NCBI GenBank assembly: GCA_009733715.1
Contig: WMKJ01000146.1
Coordinates: 1-25,760 of the forward strand
Direction of reading: 5' to 3'
Source of the DNA: Herpomyces periplanetae
Lineage: Eukaryota > Ascomycota > Laboulbeniomycetes > Herpomycetales > Herpomycetaceae
Length of the DNA stretch: 25,760 nucleotides
A program made the translations under genes and the position numbers. This document shows, one piece after another, positions 1 through 11,175 of the stretch. A model generated the notes under the pieces. It was not told where the DNA came from, did no database searches, and saw only the letters and a program-made list of their open reading frames with translations. Within the stretch, counting starts at the first letter, position 1; each line of letters starts with the position of its first letter.

Positions 1-282
1 CCGTAGTTTTAATTTAAGTGTCTTGATGTCCTCTATATTGAGGCATTGGGGATCGATCTTTTTTTTGAGTTTAGTTCACTTTAGATGAAAAGTTTTACTG
101 AGCTTGTATATTTTAGTTAAGCATCTTTTGTCCTGAGATATTTTTGCAGAGTTGCTGTCCCTTATTTATCCTGGTCTAAATGAAAAAATAGCTTGTTTAG
201 TAATTTTTATTTTATTCTTTACATTATCTTACGCCTTGTTCTACTGTGAACTACGCTTAGGGGGAGGGCAAAGCGTAATCCT
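1..282 (+). mobile_element. LTR family B, copy 1 (3' part, cut by window edge)
   Basis: This is the 3' part of a long terminal repeat shared with copies at about 3700-4161, 11176-11645, 19975-20436 and, inverted, 15389-15870. The opening bases (CCGTAGTTTTAATTTAAG, then TTGAT, CCTCT, ATATTGAG and a TTGGGG block) match the reverse complement of about 15660-15722 closely. The TTTTAGTTAAGC block near 111 matches TTTTAGTTGAGC at about 20229. The end (GAACTACGCTTAG, then AGCGTAATCC) matches the ends of copies 2 and 4. The LTR start lies left of the window. The Ty3/gypsy assignment is inferred from the LTR style and the gypsy RT fossil beside copy 3. It is an old, strongly diverged fossil. Confidence 0.6.
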
Positions 283-1202
283 GAAATAGTATTCCTTTAT
301 CAGCTGACGTTAAACATAAGGATACGATTACGTCAATACATGACCCCTTTGCTTGTAGTAGAATGGTAGAAGAAAAAAAAGTCTAAGTAAGGAGACACTC
401 ATACACAAATAGGAAAGCCAATAGGTCATGGAAATTAAGGAGAAAAGATAGACTATGGAAAGTTATCCATGCTAATGACGTAACTTAAGGAACAAAGGAT
501 AGGATAGTGAATAAAAACACACTTTTTCATAGGAGAGGAAAGACTTTATATAATACGTGAAATTGTACAAAGGGAAAAAGTTTTAGCCAACGTGTACTCA
601 TTGTGATATATATTATGTTAAGGAGTGCTAAGTCAATACAAAAAAGGATGAGCATTATGTTTCCAGCTTTAAGACAAGATGAAAACATGAGGAAGTGGTG
701 CCCATTTATATTTGAAAAGCTTGGATCAACCTAAGGCGAAGCACCATTGATTTCCGTATTATTTATATGTAGGAGGATATGAATTTGGTAAAATTGGCTT
801 ATAAATGAGCGTCTGTTTAATGACTTATTGGAGAAAGAAAATATATCAAGAGATAATATCGGGTAAGTAGCTAATGGGAATAAGAAGCTCGTTTCTTGGA
901 GTAAGAAGAGTGCAATATTCATATAAATTTTAAACTCTTTTACTGATAATAGGATGCTATCCGGGAGTTGGAAGTGCTGCTTGCTGAGCGGGACAAGTAG
1001 CGAAACGGAATAGGCAAGAACGAGGGGACAGGAAAAACTGTTCCACGCCGTAATGGGCAAGATACATGCGGTATCCTTAGAAAAAGCAAATATAAACAAC
1101 TTGTTTGAAAGAAAGTCGCAGTGTTACAAGAATATCACTTACAACACGTATTTGCCGGGCAGAGCCGCTTTGTAGCACGTCATGTAGAACTAAAATATGC
1201 CA
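283..1202. other. Unassigned sequence between two LTR-like segments
   Basis: There is no recognisable gene here. A 122-codon minus-strand frame at 731-1099 has no family resemblance and is within chance length for this base composition. The stretch follows LTR-B copy 1 directly, so it may be old retroelement interior, but I could not match it to a gag or pol motif. Confidence 0.5.
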
Positions 1203-2850
1203 TGTCACGTGGAAGGAACACATGACTGACGAGTGGAATGGTAACGATAGCAACACGTGGAATACTCAGGTGCGACTTAACAAACTGAACGCATGACATA
1301 AGCCGGAATAAGTCGGACTGGGATGGAGCTGACTTGGCCAATTCGTGTATATTGGATACCCGAGATCCCAATAGCTGGGATTTCGGAGGATCTTCTTTCA
1401 TTCTCCTCTTTTCATTGTCATCTCTCCTATTTCCTATTCATATGTTGTTAAAGCAATGACTGCTTATTCTTGTCTGTTGTTTTATTAGCTTAGTGCCATA
1501 TTTTTTGTATTACTGACACGGATATTGGTATTGTTATTGTGTTTTTTGGGTTGTCGTTCTGTGTACTTTGTTGAGTAGATTCTACGAGGTGTGTTATTTG
1601 AAGCAGTCATTGCTGCTCTGCCTGAAATCGCAATCAAATTGCCTGTTTGCCAATTAAACCTTGCCCCATCAAGTAGGCGCATGCAACAACAGGTCTTGGA
1701 CTCTGGGAAAGGTAAGACGTTCGAGGTATTTTTTGGGATGGTACCTGCCACAGAAAAGTTGTGAACGAATATTCCTTAGTGATACAAGCACTACTTCTGC
1801 GGGCAGAACAAGTGCTAATACCTAAAATTATGGTTATTTGTTCAATCCTTACGGTAATGAGGCAAAAAAGACTATTAGGATCAGGAAGACCTTTAGTATC
1901 AATTGGTAAATTTTCAGTTAGAGAATCAGAGATTCCCAAAGAGTATATAACCAAAACCTTCCTGATCACTTGACATTTGTAAAATTGATGCCAATCCTAT
2001 TTCATGGTAAATGGAGGTACGTACCGGAATAAAATATTGACATCTTCATGTAAGTAGATATTGCACCTAAAACACCTTTTTACCAGGCAGAAACTAAAAA
2101 ACTAAAGCTAATAATTCACAATTCCAGTGCCGCAAAAACCAATTTTATTTAATTTTCTCTTTGGTTCATGCTCAAATTTTGATATATAAATCTCGGCAAA
2201 TCGGAGCTGTCTACAGACATAATATGAGTGCAAGAAACGAAAACTCAAATTATAGTACATAAAGGTTACAAAATTCGCTGTTAATGTAAGCAAATGCGCT
2301 ACAAAATGATCATTACACAATGGCGGAAACCGGATGTATTGTATAAGCTGTCCGATTGCCTGAACAGTTCTAGTGATTATATAAGCGTATAAGGTGTAAG
2401 TTTACAAGACGTCAGTGCAATTGAGCTGCTGTAAGCTTCAGAAAATAGGGTTTTCTGTACAATTTGTTATGCAAGTCCAAGGAGTATTCATTATAACGGA
2501 AAAATAATTGGGGGCAAAGAGTTTAAAGTCTTAAAACAAAAGAAATAAGGCTTCCAACTTGAAAAACAATATGTGACATAAAAGTTCTGTTTCTTTATAA
2601 TTGGTCAAAAGAGATTCGACCCGGCTGCAGAACACTGCCAATTCCTATTATTCTATCCATGCACAGCAATAAAGTACCACTTAGGGATTGGCCATCTGAG
2701 CCGTCCGGCATGCGTTTGGCTCTGTTTGAAGACTGTGGCAGCCGTTTTATCAGTGATAAACAGTCGTGACTGCGAGAGCTCCGAGATGACCATGAGTCTG
2801 CTCATATCTTTCATGCGGGGAATGCGGGTAATGCAATGCTTATCTAGTTG
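1203..2850 (+). mobile_element. Repeat A, plus-strand copy (decayed LTR retroelement 5' region)
   Basis: A long colinear match to the reverse complement of about 17115-18584. Anchors in order are the TGTCACG start at 1203, the CGAGATCCCAAT block near 1362, GAGTAGATTCTAC at 1573-1585, GTGCTAATACCTAAA at 1812-1826, GGAATAAAATATT near 2025, a block at 2175-2260 and a G+C-richer block at 2730-2830. The TGTCACG start resembles that of the B LTRs, so the first several hundred bases are probably an LTR and the rest internal. Around 1860-1960 and 2180-2400 both copies also share similar peptides in the same frame, which suggests former coding sequence. The domain is not recognised. It is an old fossil with many breaks. 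Confidence 0.6.
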
Positions 2851-3699
2851 CGACAATCTTCATTAGTTAATTCAGTCAAATAAGACTCCTGTAAGAAATA
2901 GTAGGTGAGCAAAACTAGTTTTCAAACATCCAGAGCGGTACACATGCATGGGCAATGTGTGATACGGTAGATGTTCGTAATGGCACTCAATCATGAGTTG
3001 GTGACACCAATGAAGTATTTTAGTTATCTACCGGTACTTGTACTTACTGTGGAGTTCTTTCAGGAAATATTTTGTTGCATTGAACTGAAATTCCAATCGC
3101 TACGTTCGGGTTAGCTCAGAGTGCAAGTTTCTAAAATCACAAGTTATAATTTTGGGGTCCTGAAAATTTGATACTTCATAAATTTTCAAACCGTGTAAAA
3201 AATAGTTCCGGCATCATTCCATGGTTGATGACAAAGTAATTTGAGGTCAAAATTCAATTTCTTTATATAGAAAAGTTTTACGTAAGAGATAATATTCTCA
3301 ACTGTAAGTTTAATTTCGTCAAAATTGATGAAATACCCGTGCTTCCAACTCGGGAATTTTTTTGAATGAACCATACCTTGAATTACGTGCAGAATCACAC
3401 ACATGATTGGTGACAGCTTGAAGAATGTTATGTACAAAATCAACGATAAAGCAATTCAGAAAACAAAACACATATTACCGCATAAAGTAACAAAATGATG
3501 CCATAAATGAAAATTACTGGATTTTTGGCTAATTCAGAAAATTTTATTATCAGAAATATTGTTTGATTACTCCCAAATTTCGAAGGTAAATACGTAGCCA
3601 TAAATGAGGGGTGCAAAATAGTCTAGCACAATCGGATTCTGGAAAAACACAGAAAATCTCATTTTCAAGAGCTTTTGTTATAATTATATTAGATCTCGC
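2851..3699. other. Unassigned, probably decayed retroelement interior
   Basis: This lies between repeat A and LTR-B copy 2, both in plus orientation, so it may be the middle of one old element. I could not align it with the corresponding part of the inverted copy or recognise any protein. An 85-codon minus-strand frame at 3186-3443 is within chance expectation. Confidence 0.4.
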
Positions 3700-4161
3700 T
3701 GATAAAGTTTGTTAATGGTAGCATACCCTTATGATATTACGGAGTCTGTGGCCAAGCCCCCGTTGTTCAAGAGCAGCTAGTTTTTAAAGAATAATATTAT
3801 TTTCAAGGTTAGGGCGACCGATGATTGGTTTTTTTGCAATTTCTAGCGTTGATTTTATTCTTAATAGCTTAAACCCCTACAAGAGTGATTCATTTGAGGA
3901 TTAGCTTGTATATCAATTTATATTTAGTTTTGCGATAGTTTACGCACGTAATACTATTTGCTGATCACTTTTTTGTCTTGTTTCTGGTTGACTTTGGCAA
4001 AGCTGTTCTATAGCTGATTTGAATAATTGTCATCCCTTACCTATTCTGATCGAATAGGACAGCATCTTTTATTACAGTTGTAGCTACAATTGTTATCTCA
4101 CATTACCTCATGCGTTGTTCTTTCAAGTAAACTACGTGGACCACAAGGGGGAACGTAATGG
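3700..4161 (+). mobile_element. LTR family B, copy 2
   Basis: The blocks TGACTTTGG (near 3990), TTACAGTTGTAGCTAC (near 4073) and GTAAACTACG followed by CAAGGGGGAACGTAAT (to about 4161) match, in order and spacing, the same region of copies 1, 3 and 4. The left boundary is estimated from the length of copy 3. The DNA just downstream (TCTTCCTTCACGC) resembles that after copy 4 (TCTTCATCTTTCGCC), so both may be 5' LTRs followed by the same internal leader. Fossil. Confidence 0.55.
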
Positions 4162-4408
4162 TCTCTTCCTTCACGCACCTCACATCCATAGCACACCTCC
4201 AATCTTCCAATCCATAGGCTCGCGGGAAATTTATTTTTATACAAAGGTATATTTGATCGTGTGTAAACCTTATCTACTTCTATTCTTTTCCTGCTCATGA
4301 GGACTATAGTCTAATCTTATAATTGATTTTCTCTATTAAGGCGCATAGTGGTTAAAGTCCTACAAATTGGAACTGGACAACGATCTTTAAAGCCCGGCTG
4401 ACGTAAAT

Positions 4409-4560
4409 TGTCACGGAACTACTTACAATAGTAAATGGTAGTGTTCTGCGCGAGCGAAGGAAAGTTTACCTTTCCTGGATCCGAGAGAAAGAGAGATCGA
4501 AATAGTTAATCTTGCATGGTAGACTATTCTTTTCTAAAGATTTTTCGGAAATTTTTCATA
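4409..4560 (+). mobile_element. LTR family B, 5' fragment
   Basis: Begins TGTCACGGAACTACTTACAA and continues with ACCTTTCCTGGATCCGAGAG and a block ending near 4530. The same two blocks occur at 11176-11290 (CGTCACAGAGATACCCACAA, then GCCTTTCCTGGAGTCAAGAG). Similarity fades after about 4560, so this is a truncated LTR start. Confidence 0.5.
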
Positions 4561-6813
4561 AATATGTGTCGGTCCATGCTCACACTAAAATGATTTATAC
4601 ATGAAATTAAAGTTACTGAAAACACCATTGGTATATATACTTTGGTAGTATATTGTCAAATTTTTCAGATCATTTACGATACGTACATCTATGTTAAAAT
4701 TTTTCTTGATGAACATTCGTTCTTAAAATTCCTATTGTAGAAACACATCGATATCATCATAATTTACTGACATCGTTATGTAAAAAAGTCAATAAAATAG
4801 CGTTTAAATTAAATATCATATTACAACGATTAAATTCTTTCCAAAATATTGACGCTGATAAATCGTAGGATGAATTTTTTCATATATTTCTAGACCGGCC
4901 TCATTTGGAACTTAGTCAATTCTTCAATATTGCATTAGTGTATACATGAAGGTTTTAATAATATACCGTAACAGTCTGCAACAATTACCCCATGAGCCCC
5001 TTGCACAGATAAAATTGTGCAATATTTGTTAAAGAGGATATTTTCAAGTTGCAGTCGCGATTTGAATTTTCATGAACTTGGTATAGAAAATGCCAAATTT
5101 TTTGTCAGAGACATACTAAATAAATGTTATAATATATGTTGCGGTAACTCACTAGTACGGCATGAAAACACACTGAGAATTGATTAACACTAGCAACTTT
5201 GATACAGGGTAATACATCACAATTATATTCAATTCATTTTTTATATGGTGATTTTTGATATGATAAACACCTTAAGATGCCAATTAAAGCACTTTTTACC
5301 AAACTCGCAGCGCCCAGCGCGATATTGATGTCTTACTATGCCTTTTTTCTATCAACCTTTTTGTGGTTTTACTGTTAAGGATTTGGGCTAAAATTGTTTA
5401 AAAATAAGTCCAAACTACACACTGGATAATACATAGATTTATATTCGAATAGCAAAATTATAAAGCTAAAATAATAAAATTTCATACGAATAGTTTAGTT
5501 TTCCATCACACGTTTATCACATTAGTACAAATTATTCATAAAACATAACATCAAGTGATGCTCTCATATATACCCTGCGTATCAACTTCACCACTATGCT
5601 ATTTTCTATATCTTTTTAGAAATTAAAAATATTTGATGCACATCGCCAAGCTAATGTATTTTTCATTTCCTTCTATTTCATAATTGCTTTTTCAATTATA
5701 AAATGACTGGGTGATCAGAATTGTCAAACTAAATGTATTATTTTTATTTCTTGTACTCTTGATCATTTAACATTATTTTAATATTTGTCTTGATTCCGAC
5801 CATTACCTGATTCTACTCTTTACATTAGTAGCATTTCGTCCTGATATTTCTTTTCGCTATTTAAAAAATAAGTTTAAACGTGTTATAGTCTGCACTTTTT
5901 TTGAGAACCTGACGGCGTCGTTATATTTGGCCTAATTCATCACGAGACGGCACTTCATTGGATACCATCCCAAATGTTTACCGAGACTTTGTAGCATGAT
6001 TCCTCCTCAATTATCAGTTTTACTCTGAGCCCCAGATAGTGATGTTAGAGGTTTTTAATGCATACAAATTTAATTTGAATGCTTCACACGTGGTGGGTAA
6101 CTTTGAAGTTGCTATTTTAACTAAATTATATAATATTATATTAACATTACTTGACCCTTGGCAGTGAGCATAAACAGTTTCCAAGCGGTTAAAAGTGAAC
6201 AGCTGGAGACGCCAGCACTTGTTACTCATTGTTCTCTTAAGATACTCTTATGTACGTGTAAAAATTTCAGATTACTTCCTGTTTCATTGTTTATATTAAT
6301 TTAAAAGCGAGTAATATTTTATAAAAATTGAATATAACTCGTTTTGATTATTGTAAGGGTTAAATGAATGAAATTCCACGGCTTTGGTCAACCTAAATGT
6401 GATCTTATCTGCCCCATCTTGGGATTTATACTTCAGTAAAAATGCAACTGGATAGCAGTTCCATAATTTTAACTGGCGTCATTTTTAATAAGCCCGACAT
6501 AACTACCCATAACTTCAAAAGTATTGGCACTAAGTTTTCGAAGGAATAGCACGGCGATATGCAAAATAACGCGTTAAGCCCCATGTAATCGGCTAAATCC
6601 AATTGATTGCCATGTATGAATTTTATTACTGACAAATTAGGTAATAAAAAGTTTCTATTATTAGTCAGCTTGTTGTAAGCTTATAAGTCCTTCCTCAATC
6701 TTCACACACGACATATTTACGGTTTTTCAATAGACGAATTTAATCGCTAAATTTTTTTTATTTTATACTTTCACACAGTTTGAATTAAATTCTGAATTTT
6801 AATAACTTTACTC
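4561..6813. other. AT-rich intergenic DNA, nothing recognised
   Basis: I see no gene, RNA or repeat match here. Frames such as the 69-codon minus-strand ones at 6020-6229 and 6426-6635 resemble no family. The last hundred bases or so should hold the promoter and 5' leader of the eL21 gene, including a T-rich tract near 6752 and pyrimidine-rich DNA near 6770, but no specific element can be named. Confidence 0.4.
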
Positions 6814-7450
6814 ATGGGTAAATCGTCAGGGTTAAGATCGGGCACTAGATATTCTTTTCAGCGCCCTTTCCGAAAACATGGTACTACCTCAACGAATTTC
6901 TTTTTAAAACAGTATCGGTATGCTCATGAAATATGGCTGTTATATTTTTTGTTTACTGACCAGCATTGCAATTTCTATTTCATAATCTTCAGGGTCGGCG
7001 ATATAGTAGATATTATTGTCAATGGCACTATACAGAAAGGGTTAGAACAATTTTGCTTTTCAACCATTTTTGCCCAAGTAAATTTGACGCTTATTAAATG
7101 CAAATTTCCGCTTTAGACTTCCATATAAATTCTACCATGGAAGAACTGGAGTAGTATTTAATGTCACGAAATCGGCGGTCGGCGTGACTTTGAATAAGCA
7201 AGTTGGATGCAAGTTTATTCAAAAAAAAATCAACATTGGAATCGAACATGTCCGCCACTCGCGTTCCCGGGAAAATTTTTTATGCAGAGTCCGAGAGAAT
7301 CTCGCACTTCGCGTTGCTGCAAAATCCAGTGGCTCGAAAGCGATGCTTAAACGGCAGCCCTTGCAACCTAGGCCAGCATTTATGATTTCTCCAGATTTTA
7401 AAGTTCCAATTGAAACGATTGCTCCTGTTCCTTTTGAAACTACTATTTAA
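6814..7450 (+). CDS. RPL21: 60S ribosomal protein eL21 (three exons, diverged copy)
   Basis: Encodes a homologue of eukaryotic eL21, a basic protein of the cytosolic large ribosomal subunit. Exons are 6814-6917, 6993-7040 and 7117-7450. Splicing gives 161 codons without a stop, against 160 in yeast. Family landmarks, recalled from memory and seen here in order, are MGKS, TRY.FQR.FRKHG, VGDIVDI..NG.IQKG, KFYHGRTGVVFNVTKSAVGV, EHVRHS, LKRQP.QPR and the C-terminal APVPFETTI. A hand alignment to yeast eL21 gives about 57 percent identity. The start is the first ATG giving MGKS. The protein keeps a strong positive charge (about 28 Lys+Arg, 8 acidic residues). Some near-invariant N-terminal residues differ: yeast His5, Tyr7, Arg10 and Met14 are Ser, Leu, Gly and Ser here. 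The single open frame through intron 1 exists because that intron is 75 nt. It may be a second, divergent paralogue or a young pseudogene; the family call is firm. Confidence 0.92.
6918..6992 (+). other. eL21 intron 1 (75 nt)
   Basis: Donor GTATGC at 6918, branch-like CTGAC at 6956-6960, acceptor TTCAG ending at 6992. Removal joins CG to G to give Arg followed by VGDIVDI, exactly the family sequence. The intron is in phase 2 and has no in-frame stop, so an unspliced reading would insert 25 foreign residues. Confidence 0.9.
7041..7116 (+). other. eL21 intron 2 (76 nt)
   Basis: Donor GTTAGA at 7041, a TTGAC branch-like site at 7084-7088, acceptor CTTTAG ending at 7116. Removal joins GG to A to restore Gly, giving IQKG followed by LPYKFYHG, as in the family (yeast IQKG-MPHKFYQG). 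The intron is in phase 2. Without splicing the frame ends inside the intron. Confidence 0.88.
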
Positions 7451-9110
7451 ATGTGGGTAATTCGATTTGCTATGAGTACAGGAAAATTCAATATATTTTG
7501 TTGCTGAAATACGTTGTGTTTACGTAATTTGATATTTTAACGCGGAGCGTTAAGGATTTGATACCTTTTTGTTTAATATTGCGACTTAAATTTTGTAGGC
7601 ACCCCCCTATAATTGTAAAGTGATTTTAGTTCTTATTTGAATTTAGTAGGGAGTTCTAAAAGGTGCGCTTAAAGGCTGAGCGATGTTTATATCATTAGGG
7701 CAGAGACGCTTTCGGTTCATTTTGCATCAGCCAATAGCAGTGAGTCTTTAAATTTACACTTGTACCGAATGTGAAATTGTCACTCATACAAAACGAGATT
7801 TAATTTTAATCCCCAATTGCCATCAAGGGATTCTACAAAACCAATGATTTTTAATTTTAATAATAATAATTGGCCCAGTTATAGCATAGGAATGTACTCT
7901 TCAACATTAAGATATAACCTAGCAGTGAAATGATTCGATTACAGAGCAATAGTGACTCAGGAAAATAGCATTTCTTTGAACGACGTATCTTTTTTACATT
8001 TCATTATCTTCCGGTAGTATAACTAGTAATGCGCCCGTTTTAAAGATACTTTTACGATCTAGCTTATGAAAAAATCTAATACCAGAATAAAATTTTAATC
8101 CTGCTAAATTAAATTTACCAGCACGCTTCTAAATATGCTTCTATCAAAAATTACGTCATGTCTCACGATAGAGTGATCGTTCCAAGGCTAAAGAACAGGT
8201 CACATTATGACAATGCGGGTTCACAAATAGTGGCTAATGTCATAGAATACAATTTGTAGGAGTTATATAACATATATATTTTTAAAGAACTATTCTGAGG
8301 AAAATGGTAGGGTACATGCGACTCGGAAATATCCGGTGAATATGAATTGCTTACTTGGAGAGGAATCAGTAGAGCGAGTTGGCTTTTTAATTAATCACTT
8401 TACTGGTCTTCCTTATCGATCGAATCCAAATTCCAGAAGTGTCTACAAGATCATTGGCATACTAAGTTATTCTTCACGCGTGCAGCAGTAAAATTCAATA
8501 TTATAAATGAGACTACTAAAAGCAAGGTTTACGATCACTCTTGTCAATAGGTAAATTTATTGTGACCTAATTTTTACTGGAAGACGTTTTGCGACCAACG
8601 ATTCATGTGCAGCTTACTGTAGGTGCGTATTTTCTGGGAAGATGCTTAGTTTTACATTTTAAAATTGAAAAAAGACGGTACCCATAAGATTTAGGTAGTG
8701 TTACAGACTGAACCGTAAGTGGCTCTCTGCTGTGACATGTTCGTTAGTTGACAAATTGCAGTGCAGCTGCCAAAAATTTGCTGCCAAAAACTATGTTAGA
8801 TAGCCTTGGGTTGTGCTAATTTAACTAGAAGAACCCTTTTGTACGAGGCGAATAGTTTATTTAGATATTGAAGCTTATGCACCATTCATTAAACAGAAAA
8901 GTGGTTCAACGTTCAGGGCTATCTAACAACAATATTATTTTGGGTTAAAGTATGAAAATATTTCTACGCGCGGCTGAATCTTCCGATAATATTGAAGTTG
9001 TAAATGCCACTTTTTCAAGAGCAGTTAGCTTTGCATGCTTAATGCCAATCTTCATGTCAAGACCTGAGATTCCATTTAGCAGATAATACTTCCAGCTAGA
9101 AAGTACTGTC
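7451..9110. other. Intergenic DNA downstream of eL21, nothing recognised
   Basis: AT-rich DNA without an open frame of note, a recognisable protein or a match to the LTR families found elsewhere in the window. The first 100-200 bases must hold the eL21 3' untranslated region and polyadenylation site, but no signal can be singled out. Confidence 0.4.
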
Positions 9111-9598
9111 ATGACACTTAAAAATGATGTCCAAATTTACCGGCAGTACCATTAATATTGCAGCTAACAATATTTTAAGAATAATCCAATAGATTATCCG
9201 CCTTTAGAGATTGCGACAAATGCACATATACTACTCGCAAGTGAGTTGTGGCGAAAACTAATCTTATCATATTACAAATATTGGTAGTAGTCGCAAGGTT
9301 TTATCCCAAAGAGGGTGGAATGGGTAAGGTTCAAAATACAAATCGAGATGGGAATTCGTTAAATTCCTTAACTGTTACGAATTCGGTATGGGATAGGATT
9401 CCTGGAGAAAAGTTTGTACAATTAATCATGCAATTGACCCATTAATTAAGTTTGTTTCGCTCGTAGTTTGATAATCTACGGTTGTCAAGGCCGGCTTTCC
9501 CACCAAAGTACATTTTAGCATTTACTGTGATACGTATTATGTGTGGGTCGACTTGTTTTGATCATACACGTACACATGTATTTAAAAACTACGATTAA
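9111..9598 (+). CDS. Speculative small gene, four exons, unknown function
   Basis: A possible 111-codon gene with exons 9111-9128, 9180-9240, 9291-9415 and 9467-9598. The proposed introns are 51, 50 and 51 nt, all GT-AG. The first ends with CTAAC 11 nt before its acceptor; the second has GTGAGT, CTAAT and TAG; the third has no clear branch site. The product would begin MTLKND and contain IDYPPLEIATNAH, ARFYPKEGG and FDNLRLSRPAF. I recognise no family. The middle exon, read without the second intron, loosely recalls an Argonaute PIWI region (VVV, RFYPKEGG, then SRPA), but the spacing is wrong and the catalytic parts are not seen. I chose the introns to avoid stops, so the model is biased and may be chance. 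Confidence 0.2.
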
Positions 9599-11175
9599 TA
9601 CACTAATTACTAGGTATAAAATTATGTAGCTATCATCATTTCATTTCTCTTTAGTATAGGGATACTTAAACTACAAATATGCTGACGTTAACGCATGATT
9701 TGATGGCGATATGTGGGCATTTATGGAAGTTTTTAACGGACAAATGCTCATCCAGCATATCATTTTCGTTTATCTTCAGATCATGCGAAGATATGTTTAC
9801 TCTAATAGCATATATTGCTTCAGAATATTCCTGAACACCTGTATGCATCTAGTATACCTTTATCCCCGAAAATCTTTTTGTACATATTAAGCTACTCTTC
9901 TCATGCTTCGCAATATGCCTAAGAAACCTTGTTACAGCACATACTGAGGAATATTTACAAACTACTACCGTCGTAATTGTGCTTACTAGCAACTTACAAT
10001 GTATCTATAATTTTCCTTAGGATTAATCTATACAATTACAGCTAAAATCGGAGTGCCCTAGCTAATCAATTTCGAACTTAGTTTAATTACCGACTAGATT
10101 TGTAAGTTGGTGTCTTCAATATACTTCCCCTTACGATTAGACTGCAGTGGCTATTCTAGCCTCGACATTCACCTAAATTACACTTAGCATTATTACTAGC
10201 TTTGCTAAACCAGACTCGTCCAATATTCAATTATTCACACGGACTGAGGAAACATCCGAGTCTAGCGGCTGAAGGGTGAAGCGTGTAGATAGAAGTTGTG
10301 CTATTCGTAGCATGGATCTTTCCGCTGTGGAAAATTTGCAAAATGGTAGTTCATAATAAATATAGCCTTACCAAAATAAGTATATCTTTTAGGAAGTATA
10401 TACCCCCTCTTTATCCGTAAAAGTCATGGGTATTAAGAGATTTTCACATCAGTTAGTCTCAACGGTTTCTTCCCGTGATATTCTTCATTAATCATTAAGT
10501 TAATGTAACTAGAGCATTCTCAGCTTAAAAGTCATCGTTCGTCCACTCTCTTGACTTCATGTATTATACTAAGACTAAATAATAAATTGTTATAAGTCAG
10601 TGGCTTACGATTGACAGATTATGGTCGAAAACCATTCGTGGAATTGCTTGTCGGTTAATGTGACCATATGTTTTAGGTCAGCTTGAGAAAAGTACTCGAA
10701 GGATTCAATACAGACTGAACACTATTTACATCACCGAAAGTCTTTTTGAAGAACTCACGTGTCCCTTGGAAATTTATCTCGTGCTAGGATAACATTAAAT
10801 TATATACAATTGATTCTTGTTTATTTTCAGTGCTTGTATACTTTTCCTTAGTAGTTGACATTCTCCTTTTATTCATGATGACTAAAGTTCTCATATATAA
10901 GTTCTACCTCTTTTCCTAGTTGTACATTTTGTATAGTAAATTTCTTTCTGGTTTGTATACACCATCCATCGTTCATGTTCCATAGGTTAATCTGAAAATT
11001 CTTTTTATAGAAAGCCAGACTGGTTCACTTTCAACGCGTGTATGTTGTATCGTTCTTGGGCTTGAGATTTATTACTTAAGTTCTTAATTGACTTTTCATG
11101 CCTTGGCAAATTGTGATTGTGAAGTCCTATAAGTTGCAACCTGACAGTGATATTTAACAAATGGCTGAGATGACT
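9599..11175. other. Intergenic DNA, nothing recognised
   Basis: No gene family, RNA or repeat match was found. There are several short splice-like motifs (for example CTAAT followed by CTTCAG near 9802-9822), but they are frequent by chance in DNA this AT-rich and lead to no recognisable protein. Confidence 0.35.

Noticed and set aside
731-1099. 122-codon minus-strand frame.
   Set aside because: At about 36 percent G+C, one frame of this length is expected by chance in 25 kb; no family resemblance and no splice context.
1830-1970. Retropepsin reading of the conserved frame in repeat A (SGRPLVSI, then IPKEY).
   Set aside because: The catalytic D(S/T)G is not present in either copy and the position right after the LTR-like part does not fit a protease.
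8350-8425. A-box-like TAGAGCGAGTTGG and B-box-like GATCGAATCC at tRNA spacing.
   Set aside because: The stretch between does not fold into a cloverleaf and the acceptor ends do not pair.
9248-9530. Argonaute PIWI-domain similarity (VVV, RFYPKEGG, RDGN, SRPA).
   Set aside because: Spacing between blocks is off, the conserved RHH is absent, upstream and downstream PIWI motifs are missing, and VVV disappears if the likely intron at 9241-9290 is removed.
11060-11100. SFLGLRFIT, resembling the SFLGF..FYR motif after gypsy reverse transcriptase.
   Set aside because: It lies before the reverse-transcriptase fossil instead of after it, and no neighbouring motifs support it.
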